From Streptomyces sp. WZ-12 (GTDB lineage: Bacteria; Actinomycetota; Actinomycetes; Streptomycetales; Streptomycetaceae), in NCBI RefSeq assembly GCF_028898845.1, contig NZ_CP118574.1, forward strand, positions 6,545,001 to 6,609,000: 64,000 nt of DNA, in the 5' to 3' direction. The notes beneath the pieces were generated by a model that worked only from the letters and a program-made list of their open reading frames with translations, did not search any database and was not told the DNA's origin. Below, piece after piece: positions 17,810 to 26,834 of this stretch (position 1 is the stretch's first letter; every line of letters begins with the position of its first letter). A program made the position numbers and the translations under genes.

Positions 17810-17944
17810 ATGCGCGCCCTGACAGCAGCCGCGATCGGCCTGGCCGCCGCGCTCGCCCTGGTCTTCACGATCACCGCGATCGGTGCCCCCGAAGGCCACA
17901 CCTCCCCCAAGCCGCTGCTGACCACCGTGCCCGCACGCCCCTGA
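17810..17944 (+). CDS. Small single-span membrane peptide, SPW_0924 type
   Basis: A 44-aa peptide starting MRALTAAAIGLAAALALVF, a single hydrophobic helix with a positive N-terminus, followed by a short polar tail ending PKPLLTTVPARP. It matches what I remember of the small SPW_0924 family conserved in Streptomyces, with no known function. The ATG at 17810 has a GGGAGGAC site eight bases upstream. It lies 20 bases before the DUF3068 gene and is probably cotranscribed with it. Confidence 0.75.
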   Translation: MRALTAAAIGLAAALALVFTITAIGAPEGHTSPKPLLTTVPARP

Positions 17945-17963
17945 AGGGAGCGTCGCCACCGCC

Positions 17964-19010
17964 ATGCGCCGAACTCCGCCCCGTACCGGGACGCACCCGT
18001 CGCGGCCGCAGAGGGGGATGCGCCGCACCGCGAGCCTCGTCCTGCTCGGGCTCGCCGCCTTCTTCACCGCCCTCTCCCCCCTGATGCGGTGGTACGCCTT
18101 CCCCCGCCTCGCCAAGATCCCGCCCAGCCAGTACCAGGCCATGGTCCTGGAGGCCAGGCCCGCCACCCTCCTCGACTACGGCACCATGAAGGCCCGGCAG
18201 GTCCCCAAGGTCACCATCGTGCAGACCCTCAAGGGCAACGTCGACGAGGCCCACCGCGTCGAACGGGCCGTCGGCCGCGATGTCGTCGTCTGGGACGCGC
18301 TGTCCTATGTGGCCGGCCCCGACGGCAAGATGGTCTCCGAGATCCCCGAGCGCTACGTCTTCGACGCCCACTCCCAGGAACCCGTGCACGCCGCGGGCGA
18401 GATGGTCGACGGCGACCCCGTGCGCCGCTCGGGCATCGAGTACAAGTGGCCGTTCCTCACCGAGAAGCGCGACTACGCCTACTTCGACCCGCAGACCCGC
18501 ACCTCCGCCCCCATCCACTACAAGGGGACCCGCACCTTCCACGGCCTGGAGGTCTACTACTTCGAGCAGACCATCCCCTGGACCAGGGTCCCGCTGCCCA
18601 AGAAGATGCCGGTCAAGGGCATCACCCCCCAGGCCGTCGAGAAGATGGGCACCACCCGCTGGTACTCCACCACGCGGATGTTCTGGGTCGACCCGGTCAC
18701 CGGCGCCCCCGTCAACGGCGAGGAGATCCACAAGGAGGAGCTGCGCGGCGGCCAGCTCCTGCCCGGCGGCGGCAAGGTCACCGCCTTCGCCGGCCATGTG
18801 AAGATGCGCGCCGACTACGTCGACTCCACCGTCGCCCTGGTCTCCGCGCAGCGCACCCTCGTCCTGCTGCTCACCGGCTATCTGCCCTGGGGCTTCCTGG
18901 CCCTGGGCGCCGCCCTTCTCGCCGCCAGCCTGCTCCTCGAAGCCCGCGCGCGGCGGCCCCGCACGGGCCCGGCGGCGTCGGGCGGGGGCGTTGTCAGTGG
19001 CGGTCCGTAA
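17964..19010 (+). CDS. DUF3068 (PorA-like) membrane protein
   Basis: A 348-aa protein of the DUF3068 family found in actinobacteria. It has an N-terminal hydrophobic segment (ASLVLLGLAAFFTALSPLM), a large extracytoplasmic domain rich in beta strands (TTRWYSTTRMFWVDPVTGAPV and IHKEEL are typical), and a C-terminal membrane helix (LLLTGYLPWGFLALGAALLAASLLL). Function is unknown; some family members are annotated as porin PorA-like. The start at 17964 is uncertain: an in-frame ATG at 18018 preceded by AGAGGGGG would remove an 18-residue Arg/Pro-rich leader. The last codons and stop of this gene overlap a damage-type promoter pointing downstream. Confidence 0.85.
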   Translation: MRRTPPRTGTHPSRPQRGMRRTASLVLLGLAAFFTALSPLMRWYAFPRLAKIPPSQYQAMVLEARPATLLDYGTMKARQVPKVTIVQTLKGNVDEAHRVERAVGRDVVVWDALSYVAGPDGKMVSEIPERYVFDAHSQEPVHAAGEMVDGDPVRRSGIEYKWPFLTEKRDYAYFDPQTRTSAPIHYKGTRTFHGLEVYYFEQTIPWTRVPLPKKMPVKGITPQAVEKMGTTRWYSTTRMFWVDPVTGAPVNGEEIHKEELRGGQLLPGGGKVTAFAGHVKMRADYVDSTVALVSAQRTLVLLLTGYLPWGFLALGAALLAASLLLEARARRPRTGPAASGGGVVSGGP

Positions 19011-19013
19011 CGT
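18991..19013 (+). promoter_or_regulatory. RecA-NDp/PafBC-type promoter without a recognised target gene
   Basis: TTGTCAGTG (18991-18999), 8 bases, TAACGT (19008-19013): a full match to the damage-promoter consensus. The -35 lies in the last codons of the DUF3068 gene, and the first three bases of the -10 are that gene's stop codon. An ATG follows six bases after the -10, at 19020, but no family can be recognised there. Confidence 0.7.
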
Positions 19014-19019
19014 GGAGAC

Positions 19020-19187
19020 ATGACGCTGACGAACTTCCCCATGACGCCGACGAGTCGACTGACGATCCGACCGACGAGCCTCCGCACGGCCTTCTCCGCA
19101 CGGGAGTTGACGCGCCCCGCCGTCCCGGAGGGAGCCCGCCCACGGGCCCGTGCGCCCCGCGGCGGGCCCGCTCCGCCGGGCGGGGTC
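19020..19187 (+). other. Possible leaderless small gene or decayed remnant under the orphan damage promoter
   Basis: From the ATG at 19020 the frame begins MTLTNFPMTPTSRLTIRP and has high third-position GC for its first roughly 35 codons, as expected of Streptomyces coding sequence. It does not stop before running antisense into hrpB at 19188, where the frame is no longer credible. It may be a truncated gene, a small gene with a frameshifted end, or a regulatory RNA. I do not recognise a protein family. Confidence 0.25.
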
Positions 19188-21773
19188 TCACCCCCGCCGC
19201 AGCCGCGCCGTGGTGTGCCGGGTCGGCTCGGCCGTCGAAGGGTCCTCCGGCCAGGGGTGCTTGGGGTAGCGGCCGCGCAGCTCCGCCCGCACGGCCCGGT
19301 AGCCGTCCCGCCAGAAGGAGGCCAGATCCGCGGTGACCGCGGCCGGTCGCCCCGCCGGCGACAGCAGGTGCACCAGCACCGGCACCCGCCCGCCCGCCAC
19401 CCGCGGCGACTCCCGCAGCCCGAACAACTCCTGCAGTTTCACGGCCAGTACGGGCTGCTCGCCGCCGTAGTCCACGCGCACCCGGGAGCCACTGGGCACC
19501 TCGATCCGCTCCGGTGCCAGCTCCTCGAAGCGCACCGCCTCGCCGGTCGCCCACGGCAGCAGCCGGGTCAGCGCCTGCCCCGCGTCGATCCGCGCCAGAT
19601 CGGCCCGCCGCCGGGCCCGCCCCAACTCCGGCCCCAGCCAGTCCTCGACGCGCTCCAGCAGTGCCGCGTCCGACACCTCCGGCCACGGCGCCCCCAACTC
19701 CCGGTGCAGAAAGGCCATCCGCTCCCGCACCGTGGCCGCCCCCGGCGTCCACCGCAGCACTCCGAGCCCCTCCCGCCGCAGCCCGTCGACGACCGCGTCC
19801 CGCAGCAGCCCGGGATCCGGCGCGGACAGCGGCCGGGCCGTCAGCTCGATCGCGCCCAGCCGGCTCACCCGCCGGGCCACCACCTCCCCGTCCGCCCAGC
19901 GCACCTCCTCCCCGGAGGAGTACAGCGCCCCGGCCGCGGCGCGGGCGGTCGCCTCGTCGATCACGGCCGCGAGCCGGATCCGGGCGGACGCCGCCGCGAG
20001 GGGCCGGTCCGCCACCGCGACCGCCAGCCAGGCCGCGTCCCGCAGCCGCGACCCGTCGCCGGCCCGGCCCCCGAAGGCCGCCCCGGCCAGCTCGGCGCCG
20101 GTCCCGGACGCCATCAGATAGCTGCCGGCGCCGCGCGCCCTGGCCACCCGCTCCGGGAAGGCCAGCGCCGCGATCAGCCCGGCCACCGCGTCCTCCGACA
20201 CCGCACCGGCCGCCGGCCGTTCGGCGGGCTCCCGCTTCGGCTCCCCGGCCGCCGCCGCGAGCCGCCGCGCCTCCTGCCGCCACCGCCCGGCGTACGCGTC
20301 GCCGCCCCGCCGCGCGGTGCGCCACGCCGCCGCAAGATCGTCCCCGTAGGACCGCGGGGGCTCCTCGCTCAACAGCGCCACCACCTCCGCGGCGCGCCGC
20401 GCCCCGACCTCCGGCGCACCGTCCAACAGGGCGCGGGCCAGCCGCGGATGAAGCCCGAGCCGCGCCATCCGTACGCCCCGCTCGGTGGCCCGCCCGGCCT
20501 CGTCCACCGCGCCGATCGCCGTCAGCACCTCGCGGGCCGCGGCCAGCGCACCGGCCGGTGGGGCGTCGAGCAGCGCCAGCCCGCTCGCGGACGGATCGCC
20601 CCAACAGGCCGCCTGCAGGGCGAACGCGGTCAGATCCGCGACCCTGATCTCCGGGTCGGGGAAGCGCGGCAGTCGCCCGTCCTCCCCTTCCGCCCAGCAG
20701 CGGTAGGCCACCCCGGGCCCCTGCCGGCCGGCCCGCCCGGCCCGCTGCCGCGCCGCCGCCCGCGAGGCCCGCACGGTCGTCAGCGCGCTCAGCCCGCGCG
20801 CATGGTCCATCCGCGGCACCCGCGCCAGCCCGCCGTCCACCACGACCCGCACCCCCGGCACGGTCAGGCTGGACTCCGCCACCGCCGTCGCCAGCACCAC
20901 CCGCTGCCGGCCGTCCCCGCCGGCCAGCACCGCGTCCTGCACCTCGGCCGGTGCCCGCCCGTGCACCTGCAACACCTCGGCGTCCACGCCGTCCAACTGC
21001 CCCGCGACCCGGGCGATTTCCCCGACCCCGGGCAGGAAGCACAGCACGTCGCCGTCCCGTTCACCAAGGGCCCGGCGCACCACGGCGGCGACGTGCGCCA
21101 GCAGTGCCGGGTCCACCCGCATCCCGTGCGCCGGCGCGACCGGCCGCTCCGGCGGCGCCCACACGGTCTCCACGGGGTGCGAGACCCCCTCCGCCGTCAC
21201 CACCGGAGCCGGCTCGTCGGCGCCGCCCAACAGCCGCGCCCAGCCCTCCGCGTCCGTCGTCGCCGAGGCCGCCAGCAGTTGCAACTCCGGCCGCAGCGCC
21301 GCCCGTACGTCCAACAGGAAGGCCGCGCAGGTATCCGCGTCCAGGTGCCGCTCGTGGCACTCGTCCAGCACCACGACGTCCACCCCGGCCAGCTCCGGAT
21401 CGCGCTGCAACCGCTGCAACAGCACCCCGGTGGTCACCACCTCCACCGCGGTACGGGGCCCGGCCCGCCGCTCCCCGCGCACCGTGAAGCCGACGCTGTC
21501 GCCCACCCGCTCGCCCAGCAGCCAAGCCATTCGCCGGGCCGCCGCCCGGGCCGCGATCCGCCGCGGCTCGGCGACCAACACCCGCCGCCGCGGCCCCGCG
21601 CCGACCAGCCCGGCGAGCTCCAGCGGCACCAGGGTCGTCTTGCCGGTGCCCGGCGGCGCGCACAGCACCGCGGCGCCGGCGGTGTCCAGGGCACTCCGCA
21701 GCGCGGGCAGCGCGCTGCGGACGGGCAGTTCGGCGAGGGCGGCACCGGCGGCCGGGGAAGGGGTGAGGCTCAC
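19188..21773 (-). CDS. hrpB: HrpB-type DEAH-box helicase
   Basis: An 861-aa ATP-dependent helicase of the HrpB family (DExH, RNA-helicase-like). Motifs in order: Walker A CAPPGTGKTTLVPL, motif Ia LVAEPRRIAARAAARRMA, Walker B VVLDECHERHLDADT, motif III SATTDAEGWA, and the C-terminal helicase lobe with VVLATAVAESSLTVPGV and the arginine finger segment ARQRAGRAGRQGPG. The HrpB-specific C-terminal domain ends in the typical KHPWPEDP. The physiological role is poorly known in bacteria. The GTG at 21773 gives a normal-length N-terminus (VSLTPSPAAG, then LPVRSALPALRSAL), but no good ribosome site is visible and a GTG at 21800 is possible. Confidence 0.92.
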   Translation of the reverse strand: MSLTPSPAAGAALAELPVRSALPALRSALDTAGAAVLCAPPGTGKTTLVPLELAGLVGAGPRRRVLVAEPRRIAARAAARRMAWLLGERVGDSVGFTVRGERRAGPRTAVEVVTTGVLLQRLQRDPELAGVDVVVLDECHERHLDADTCAAFLLDVRAALRPELQLLAASATTDAEGWARLLGGADEPAPVVTAEGVSHPVETVWAPPERPVAPAHGMRVDPALLAHVAAVVRRALGERDGDVLCFLPGVGEIARVAGQLDGVDAEVLQVHGRAPAEVQDAVLAGGDGRQRVVLATAVAESSLTVPGVRVVVDGGLARVPRMDHARGLSALTTVRASRAAARQRAGRAGRQGPGVAYRCWAEGEDGRLPRFPDPEIRVADLTAFALQAACWGDPSASGLALLDAPPAGALAAAREVLTAIGAVDEAGRATERGVRMARLGLHPRLARALLDGAPEVGARRAAEVVALLSEEPPRSYGDDLAAAWRTARRGGDAYAGRWRQEARRLAAAAGEPKREPAERPAAGAVSEDAVAGLIAALAFPERVARARGAGSYLMASGTGAELAGAAFGGRAGDGSRLRDAAWLAVAVADRPLAAASARIRLAAVIDEATARAAAGALYSSGEEVRWADGEVVARRVSRLGAIELTARPLSAPDPGLLRDAVVDGLRREGLGVLRWTPGAATVRERMAFLHRELGAPWPEVSDAALLERVEDWLGPELGRARRRADLARIDAGQALTRLLPWATGEAVRFEELAPERIEVPSGSRVRVDYGGEQPVLAVKLQELFGLRESPRVAGGRVPVLVHLLSPAGRPAAVTADLASFWRDGYRAVRAELRGRYPKHPWPEDPSTAEPTRHTTARLRRG

Positions 21774-21840
21774 CGCTCCAGTCTGCCGCCCGGACACCAC
21801 GCGCCGGCCGCCCGCCCCGGAGCGATCGACTCCCGGAGCG

Positions 21841-22662
21841 CTACGCCCCGTCCACCTCGCACACGAAGATCGCCGTCCCCGGGATCAGATGCCCCCGCAG
21901 CGGCGACCAGCCGCCCCACTCCTGGGCGTTCCATTCCGGCCATTCCGGTTCGACGAGATCCACCAGCCGGAAACCGGCCGCCACCACGTCCCGCACCCGG
22001 TCGCCCACCGTCCGGTGGTGCTCCACATACACCGCGCGCCCGTTCTCGTCCTGCTCGACGTACGGCGTGCGGTCGAAGTAGGAGGCCGCCACCGACAGGC
22101 CCTCCGGCCCCGGCTCGTCGGGGAACGCCCAGCGGATCGGGTGCGTCACCGAGAAGACGAACCGCCCGCCAGGCCGCAGCACCCGCCGGACCTCGCGCAG
22201 CACCCGTACCGGATCGGCGACGAACGGCAGCGCCCCGTAGGCGGAACAGGCCAGGTCGAAACTGTCGTCACGGAACGGCAGCGCGCCCGCGTCCGCCTCC
22301 ACCAACCCGACCGCGTCGCCGGCGTCGTCGTTGATCCGCAGCGCGTGCTGGAGCTGCCGGTGGGAGAGGTCCAGCGCCACCGGCAGCGCCCCCTGGGCCG
22401 CCAGCCAACGGGAGCACTGGGCCGCACCGGCCCCGATCTCCAGGACACGCCGCCCCTTCAGCTCCGCGGCCGGCCCCAGCAGCGCGGCGTCCGCCTCGTC
22501 GAGCCCCTCCGGACCCCAGACGAACCGGTCGTCCCCGAGAAAGGAGCCGTGCTCCTGCTGGTAGTCGTCCGCATTGCGGTCCCACCAGCCGCGGTTGGCC
22601 CGGCTGCTCTCGGTGTCCGAGGCGTCACGTCGGGTCGCCTCCGGCTCGTGGTCTTGGTTCAT
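21841..22662 (-). CDS. SAM-dependent class I methyltransferase
   Basis: A 273-aa methyltransferase. The core has VLEIGAGAAQCSRWLAAQGA (motif I, SAM-binding), VALDLSHRQL (acidic end of strand 2), DAGALPFRDDSFDLACSAYGALPFV (Methyltransf_11 motifs), and VLRPGGRFVFSVTHPIRWAFP. The N-terminal RGWWDRNADDYQQEHG is common in an actinobacterial subfamily. The substrate is unknown. The ATG at 22662 begins the acidic leader NQDHEPEATRR; a longer open frame upstream looks non-coding. It is divergent from rpsA across a 371-base gap. Confidence 0.85.
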   Translation of the reverse strand: MNQDHEPEATRRDASDTESSRANRGWWDRNADDYQQEHGSFLGDDRFVWGPEGLDEADAALLGPAAELKGRRVLEIGAGAAQCSRWLAAQGALPVALDLSHRQLQHALRINDDAGDAVGLVEADAGALPFRDDSFDLACSAYGALPFVADPVRVLREVRRVLRPGGRFVFSVTHPIRWAFPDEPGPEGLSVAASYFDRTPYVEQDENGRAVYVEHHRTVGDRVRDVVAAGFRLVDLVEPEWPEWNAQEWGGWSPLRGHLIPGTAIFVCEVDGA

Positions 22663-22787
22663 CGCGCCCGTCGTCGTAGTCTTCGCACTGCTTGTCGCAG
22701 CGGGGGACTGCGAGGCCCTACGACCTCGCGGAACATCGCGTGTGCCGGGTATGGAGCGTTCTGCCCCGGGTGTGCGCCTTTCGCGCA

Positions 22788-22816
22788 TTGACCCTGTCCG
22801 GCTGCCCCCGTATGCT
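22788..22816 (+). promoter_or_regulatory. Housekeeping promoter of rpsA
   Basis: TTGACC (22788-22793), 17-base spacer, TATGCT (22811-22816): the best sigma-70-type promoter in the window. Predicted transcription start is about 22823. Confidence 0.75.
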
Positions 22817-22822
22817 ACAAGT

Positions 22823-23033
22823 TGCGCTGCGGGCCTGCGTGCCTCGGACGGAGTAGGCCGCGCTCGCATCTGTATGAATGTCCCCTCGGTTTTGAGGCGT
22901 TTCGGGTAGCTCCGGTTTGCGGGGCCTCCGGAGGATGCGCCTTAGACGCTGTCCGGTCTGATGCAGAGGCGATACGGGCTCTCGGCGTAGCAGTACCTAC
23001 GACTTCAATGTCCGTACCGGAGCCCTTTCCCAC
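22823..23033 (+). other. About 210-nt untranslated leader of rpsA
   Basis: This stretch between the predicted start point and the rpsA ATG has no credible reading frame and is less GC-rich than the genes around it. Its length is unusual for this window, where many genes are leaderless. Leader-mediated control by S1 itself is known in E. coli, so regulation here is plausible but unproven. Confidence 0.5.
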
Positions 23034-24545
23034 ATGACGAGCAGCACCGAGACCACCGCCACCACCCCGCAGGTTGCGGTCAACGACATCGGTAACGAGG
23101 AAGCATTCCTCGCCGCGATCGACGAGACGATCAAGTACTTCAACGACGGCGACATCGTCGACGGCGTCATCGTGAAGGTCGACCGGGACGAGGTCCTGCT
23201 CGACATCGGTTACAAGACCGAAGGCGTCATCCCGAGCCGTGAGCTCTCGATCAAGCACGACGTCGACCCCAACGAGGTCGTTGCGGTCGGCGACGAGATC
23301 GAGGCGCTTGTTCTCCAGAAGGAGGACAAGGAAGGCCGCCTGATCCTCTCGAAGAAGCGCGCCCAGTACGAGCGTGCCTGGGGCACCATCGAGAAGATCA
23401 AGGAAGAGGACGGGATCGTCACCGGTACCGTCATCGAGGTCGTCAAGGGTGGTCTCATCCTCGACATCGGCCTCCGCGGCTTCCTTCCGGCCTCCCTGGT
23501 CGAGATGCGTCGTGTCCGCGACCTCCAGCCCTACGTGGGCAAGGAGCTTGAGGCCAAGATCATCGAGCTGGACAAGAACCGCAACAACGTGGTCCTGTCC
23601 CGCCGCGCCTGGCTGGAGCAGACCCAGAGCGAGGTCCGTCAGACCTTCCTCACCACCCTCCAGAAGGGCCAGGTGCGCTCCGGCGTCGTCTCCTCCATCG
23701 TCAACTTCGGTGCCTTCGTGGACCTGGGCGGCGTCGACGGTCTCGTCCACGTCTCCGAGCTGTCCTGGAAGCACATCGACCACCCCTCCGAGGTCGTCGA
23801 GGTCGGCCAGGAGGTCACGGTCGAGGTCCTGGACGTCGACATGGACCGCGAGCGCGTCTCCCTGTCGCTCAAGGCGACCCAGGAAGACCCGTGGCAGCAG
23901 TTCGCCCGCACCCACCAGATCGGCCAGGTCGTGCCCGGCAAGGTCACGAAGCTGGTGCCGTTCGGTGCGTTCGTCCGCGTCGACGAGGGCATCGAGGGTC
24001 TGGTCCACATCTCCGAGCTGGCCGAGCGCCACGTGGAGATCCCGGAGCAGGTCGTCCAGGTCAACGACGAGATCTTCGTCAAGGTCATCGACATCGACCT
24101 GGAGCGCCGCCGCATCAGCCTCTCGCTGAAGCAGGCCAACGAGTCCTTCGGCGCCGACCCGTCGGCGGTCGAGTTCGACCCGACCCTGTACGGCATGGCC
24201 GCGTCCTACGACGACCAGGGCAACTACATCTACCCCGAGGGCTTCGACCCCGAGACCAACGACTGGCTTGAGGGCTACGAGACGCAGCGCGAGGCCTGGG
24301 AGAACCAGTACGCCGAGGCGCAGCAGCGCTTCGAGCAGCACCAGGCCCAGGTCATCAAGTCCCGCGAGGCCGACGAGCAGGCTGCGGCCGAGGGCGCTGC
24401 GGCTCCGGCGGCCAGCGGCCAGGGCGGCGGCGGCAACGTCTCCGGTGGCTCGTACTCCTCGGAGTCGGCGGACAACTCCGGCGCCCTGGCGTCGGACGAG
24501 GCCCTCGCCGCGCTCCGCGAGAAGCTGGCCGGCGGCCAGAGCTGA
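23034..24545 (+). CDS. rpsA: 30S ribosomal protein S1
   Basis: A 503-aa ribosomal protein S1, which helps the 30S subunit bind and unfold mRNA. It has four S1 RNA-binding repeats at roughly residues 38-110, 128-195, 210-280 and 297-368. Typical strands are GDIVDGVIVKVDRDEVLLDIG, VKGGLILDIGLRGFLPASL, NFGAFVDLGGVDGLVHVSEL and PFGAFVRVDEGIEGLVHISEL. The C-terminal 130 residues are low-complexity, with a Gln/Ala/Glu-rich segment and SGQGGGGNVSGGSYSSES, as in other Streptomyces S1 proteins (four domains rather than the six of E. coli). Codon use is strongly biased to C-ending codons, as expected for high expression. Confidence 0.97.
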   Translation: MTSSTETTATTPQVAVNDIGNEEAFLAAIDETIKYFNDGDIVDGVIVKVDRDEVLLDIGYKTEGVIPSRELSIKHDVDPNEVVAVGDEIEALVLQKEDKEGRLILSKKRAQYERAWGTIEKIKEEDGIVTGTVIEVVKGGLILDIGLRGFLPASLVEMRRVRDLQPYVGKELEAKIIELDKNRNNVVLSRRAWLEQTQSEVRQTFLTTLQKGQVRSGVVSSIVNFGAFVDLGGVDGLVHVSELSWKHIDHPSEVVEVGQEVTVEVLDVDMDRERVSLSLKATQEDPWQQFARTHQIGQVVPGKVTKLVPFGAFVRVDEGIEGLVHISELAERHVEIPEQVVQVNDEIFVKVIDIDLERRRISLSLKQANESFGADPSAVEFDPTLYGMAASYDDQGNYIYPEGFDPETNDWLEGYETQREAWENQYAEAQQRFEQHQAQVIKSREADEQAAAEGAAAPAASGQGGGGNVSGGSYSSESADNSGALASDEALAALREKLAGGQS

Positions 24546-24590
24546 ACGGTTCCACCGTCAGCGCTAGCCGGTTGAGGTAGCTGAAGACGC

Positions 24591-24620
24591 AAGGCCCGCT
24601 CCCTTCGGGGGGCGGGCCTT
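24591..24620 (+). terminator. rpsA terminator
   Basis: AAGGCCCGC (24591-24599) pairs with GCGGGCCTT (24612-24620), with an inner CCC/GGG around a TTCG tetraloop. T-rich DNA (TCGTCGTGTGTGTG) follows. Confidence 0.85.
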
Positions 24621-24957
24621 CGTCGTGTGTGTGTGGGTCTTGCTGAGAATTGCTGAGCGTGCTGGGACCGGGCCGGGAGGGGGCGAGACCGTGCGGTGCC
24701 GTGGCTCCGGCCCGGGTGGTGAGTGGTGGCCTGCTGAGTGAGGGGGGCTGGTTGCCGGTCTTGTCGTCCTTGTGTGCATGGTCATGGTGGTGCCGGCGGG
24801 GGCGATGAGGGGGGCGGTGGGCGTTCAACTTCCGTGCCAGATGTGGACCTTGCCCGGGAGGCGACGCGGTTCATTGATGCGCAGGGGGTGTTGGGGCGGG
24901 AATGCCGGGGCCCTTCCGAGACGTTCTTGCTTACGGACACGAGGAGGAGCGGTCACT
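24621..24957. other. Intergenic stretch after rpsA
   Basis: No gene recognised. The G-rich plus strand has short ATG-initiated frames but no supporting ribosome site, apart from GAGGAGG at about 24941, which serves the PAC2 gene. Confidence 0.5.
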
Positions 24958-25911
24958 GTGTTGGATCCCCAGGGTTTGTACGAATGGGAGCCGAGTGGGC
25001 TCGCGGCGGTCGAGGCGTTCACGGCCAGGGACTCCGCCGGCCTGGTGCTGCTCTACCACTTCGACGGCTACATCGACGCCGGTGAGACCGGTGACCAGAT
25101 CGTGGAGCGGTTGCTCGACGGCCTGTCGCACCGCGTGGTGGCCCGTTTCGACCACGACCGACTGGTGGACTACCGAGCGCGCCGCCCGCTGCTCACCTTC
25201 GAACGCCACCGCTGGACCGCTTACGAGGCCCCGAGCATCGAACTCCACCTGGTCGAGGACGCCACCGGGGCACCCTTCCTGCTGCTGTCCGGGCCCGAAC
25301 CGGACGTGGAGTGGGAGCGGTTCGCCGCGGCGGTTCGGCAGATGGTGGAGCGGCTCGGCGTCCGGCTGGCGGTCAACTTCCACGGCATCCCGATGGGCGT
25401 CCCGCACACCCGCCCCGTGGGCCTCACCCCGCACGGCAACCGCACGGACCTGATTCCGGGGCACGGTAGCTTCTTCGACGAGGCCCAGGTGCCTGGTAGC
25501 GCCGAGGCCCTGGTCGAGTTCCGGCTCGCCGAGGCGGGGCACGACGTGCTGGGCGTCGCGGCGCACGTGCCGCACTACATCGCCCGGTCCGCGTACCCGG
25601 ACGCCGCGCTCACTGCCTTGGAGGCGGTCACCGCCGCCACCGGCCTGGTGCTGCCGAACGCCGCGCATGCGCTGCGCACGGAGGCGCTGCGGACGCAGGA
25701 GGAGATCGAACGGCAGATCTCCGAGGGCGATGAGGAGTTGATCGCCCTGGTGAGCGGCCTTGAGCACCAGTACGACGCGGTGGCCGGGGCGGAATCCCGG
25801 GGCAACCTCGTCGCCGAACCGCTTGAACTCCCGTCGGCCGACGAGATCGGCCGGGAATTCGAGCGCTTCCTGGCGGAGCGTGAGGCGGAGGGCGGCGGAG
25901 GTGCGCTCTGA
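24958..25911 (+). CDS. PAC2-family protein (proteasome-assembly-chaperone-like)
   Basis: A 317-aa member of the PAC2 family, related to archaeal and eukaryotic proteasome-assembly chaperones and common in proteasome-bearing actinobacteria. Visible family segments are [44 protein letters not shown], the nucleoside-phosphorylase-like [13 protein letters not shown], and [24 protein letters not shown]. The C-terminus is a charged helix ([16 protein letters not shown]). The GTG at 24958 is chosen because GAGGAGG lies about ten bases upstream and the protein begins at the conserved [10 protein letters not shown]. It precedes coaE but is separated from it by about 310 bases. A role in proteasome or protein quality control is inference from the family only. 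Confidence 0.85.
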   Translation: MLDPQGLYEWEPSGLAAVEAFTARDSAGLVLLYHFDGYIDAGETGDQIVERLLDGLSHRVVARFDHDRLVDYRARRPLLTFERHRWTAYEAPSIELHLVEDATGAPFLLLSGPEPDVEWERFAAAVRQMVERLGVRLAVNFHGIPMGVPHTRPVGLTPHGNRTDLIPGHGSFFDEAQVPGSAEALVEFRLAEAGHDVLGVAAHVPHYIARSAYPDAALTALEAVTAATGLVLPNAAHALRTEALRTQEEIERQISEGDEELIALVSGLEHQYDAVAGAESRGNLVAEPLELPSADEIGREFERFLAEREAEGGGGAL

Positions 25912-26220
25912 GGTTGACCAGCGGGTCAGCGGCCAGCGGCTGAGTGCGTAGCGGGGCAGGACCTCATGGATCGTCGGCTCGACTTCGCTTGTGCGTGGCG
26001 GAGTTGAGCCGTGTGGGGCTGCTCCGGCTGGTGGGGGCTCTATGACGGGTTGGCATCACGTGCGTGAGAGCTCTGCCCGGTGAGTGGCGGGTGGTGGCTG
26101 GTGGGCGGCTGGTGCGGACGTCCCTTCGTTGGTGCGGTTGCCGGGCGTTGAGGACCGGTGGGGTGCGGGATGCCGTCGCCCGGGCGTCCTGTCGCGGGGC
26201 GGGGCGTATAGCGTGGGGCC
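25912..26220. other. Intergenic stretch before coaE
   Basis: No gene or convincing hairpin seen. The right end carries the coaE -10 element. Confidence 0.5.
26209..26214 (+). promoter_or_regulatory. -10 element of a leaderless coaE transcript
   Basis: TAGCGT lies six bases before the coaE ATG (26221). No Shine-Dalgarno sequence is recognisable. Confidence 0.45.
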
Positions 26221-26811
26221 ATGGTGAAGGTGGGGCTGACCGGCGGGATCGGTGCCGGCAAGAGTGAGGTCTCGCGGTTGCTGGCGTCGTACGGCGCGGT
26301 GATCGTGGACGCGGACAAGATCGCCCGCGAGGTCGTCGAGCCCGGGACGCCCGGACTCGCCGCGGTGGTCGAGGAGTTCGGGGCGGATGTCCTCGCGCCG
26401 GACGGCACCCTGGACCGGCCGAAGCTGGGCGCGCTGGTCTTCGCCGACCAGGAGAAGCTCAAGGCGCTCAACGCGATCGTGCACCCCTTGGTGGGCGCGC
26501 GGTCGGCCGAACTCGAAGCGGCGGCGGGGCCGGACGCCGTGGTGATCCACGATGTGCCGCTCCTGACGGAGAACGGCCTGGCGCCGCTCTACGACCTGGT
26601 GGTGGTCGTCGACGCGACGCCGCAGACCCAACTGGACCGGCTGGTGCGGCTGCGCGGGATGGCGGGGGGCGAGGCCACGCAGCGGATGGCGGCACAGGCC
26701 ACCCGCGAGGAACGGCTCGCCATCGCCGACCTGGTGATTGACAACGACGGCCCGCTGGAGGCGTTGGAACCCCAGGTCCGCGCGGTGTGGGAGCGGCTGC
26801 GCGGGGCCTGA
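26221..26811 (+). CDS. coaE: Dephospho-CoA kinase
   Basis: A 196-aa kinase for the last step of coenzyme A synthesis, phosphorylating the 3'-hydroxyl of dephospho-CoA with ATP. The protein opens [20 protein letters not shown] (P-loop GGIGAGKS). It continues with the substrate-binding [16 protein letters not shown], the HPLV segment, the [12 protein letters not shown] motif, and the lid region [33 protein letters not shown]. The C-terminal [13 protein letters not shown] matches the family end. Some mycobacterial CoaE proteins carry a C-terminal extension; this one has none. The 23-base gap to the cupin gene contains that gene's own putative -10. Confidence 0.96.
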   Translation: MVKVGLTGGIGAGKSEVSRLLASYGAVIVDADKIAREVVEPGTPGLAAVVEEFGADVLAPDGTLDRPKLGALVFADQEKLKALNAIVHPLVGARSAELEAAAGPDAVVIHDVPLLTENGLAPLYDLVVVVDATPQTQLDRLVRLRGMAGGEATQRMAAQATREERLAIADLVIDNDGPLEALEPQVRAVWERLRGA

Positions 26812-26821
26812 GCCCGGGCGG

Positions 26822-26827
26822 TAGCCT
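26822..26827 (+). promoter_or_regulatory. -10 element of a leaderless cupin transcript
   Basis: TAGCCT lies seven bases before the ATG at 26835. Confidence 0.4.
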
Positions 26828-26834
26828 CACCGCC

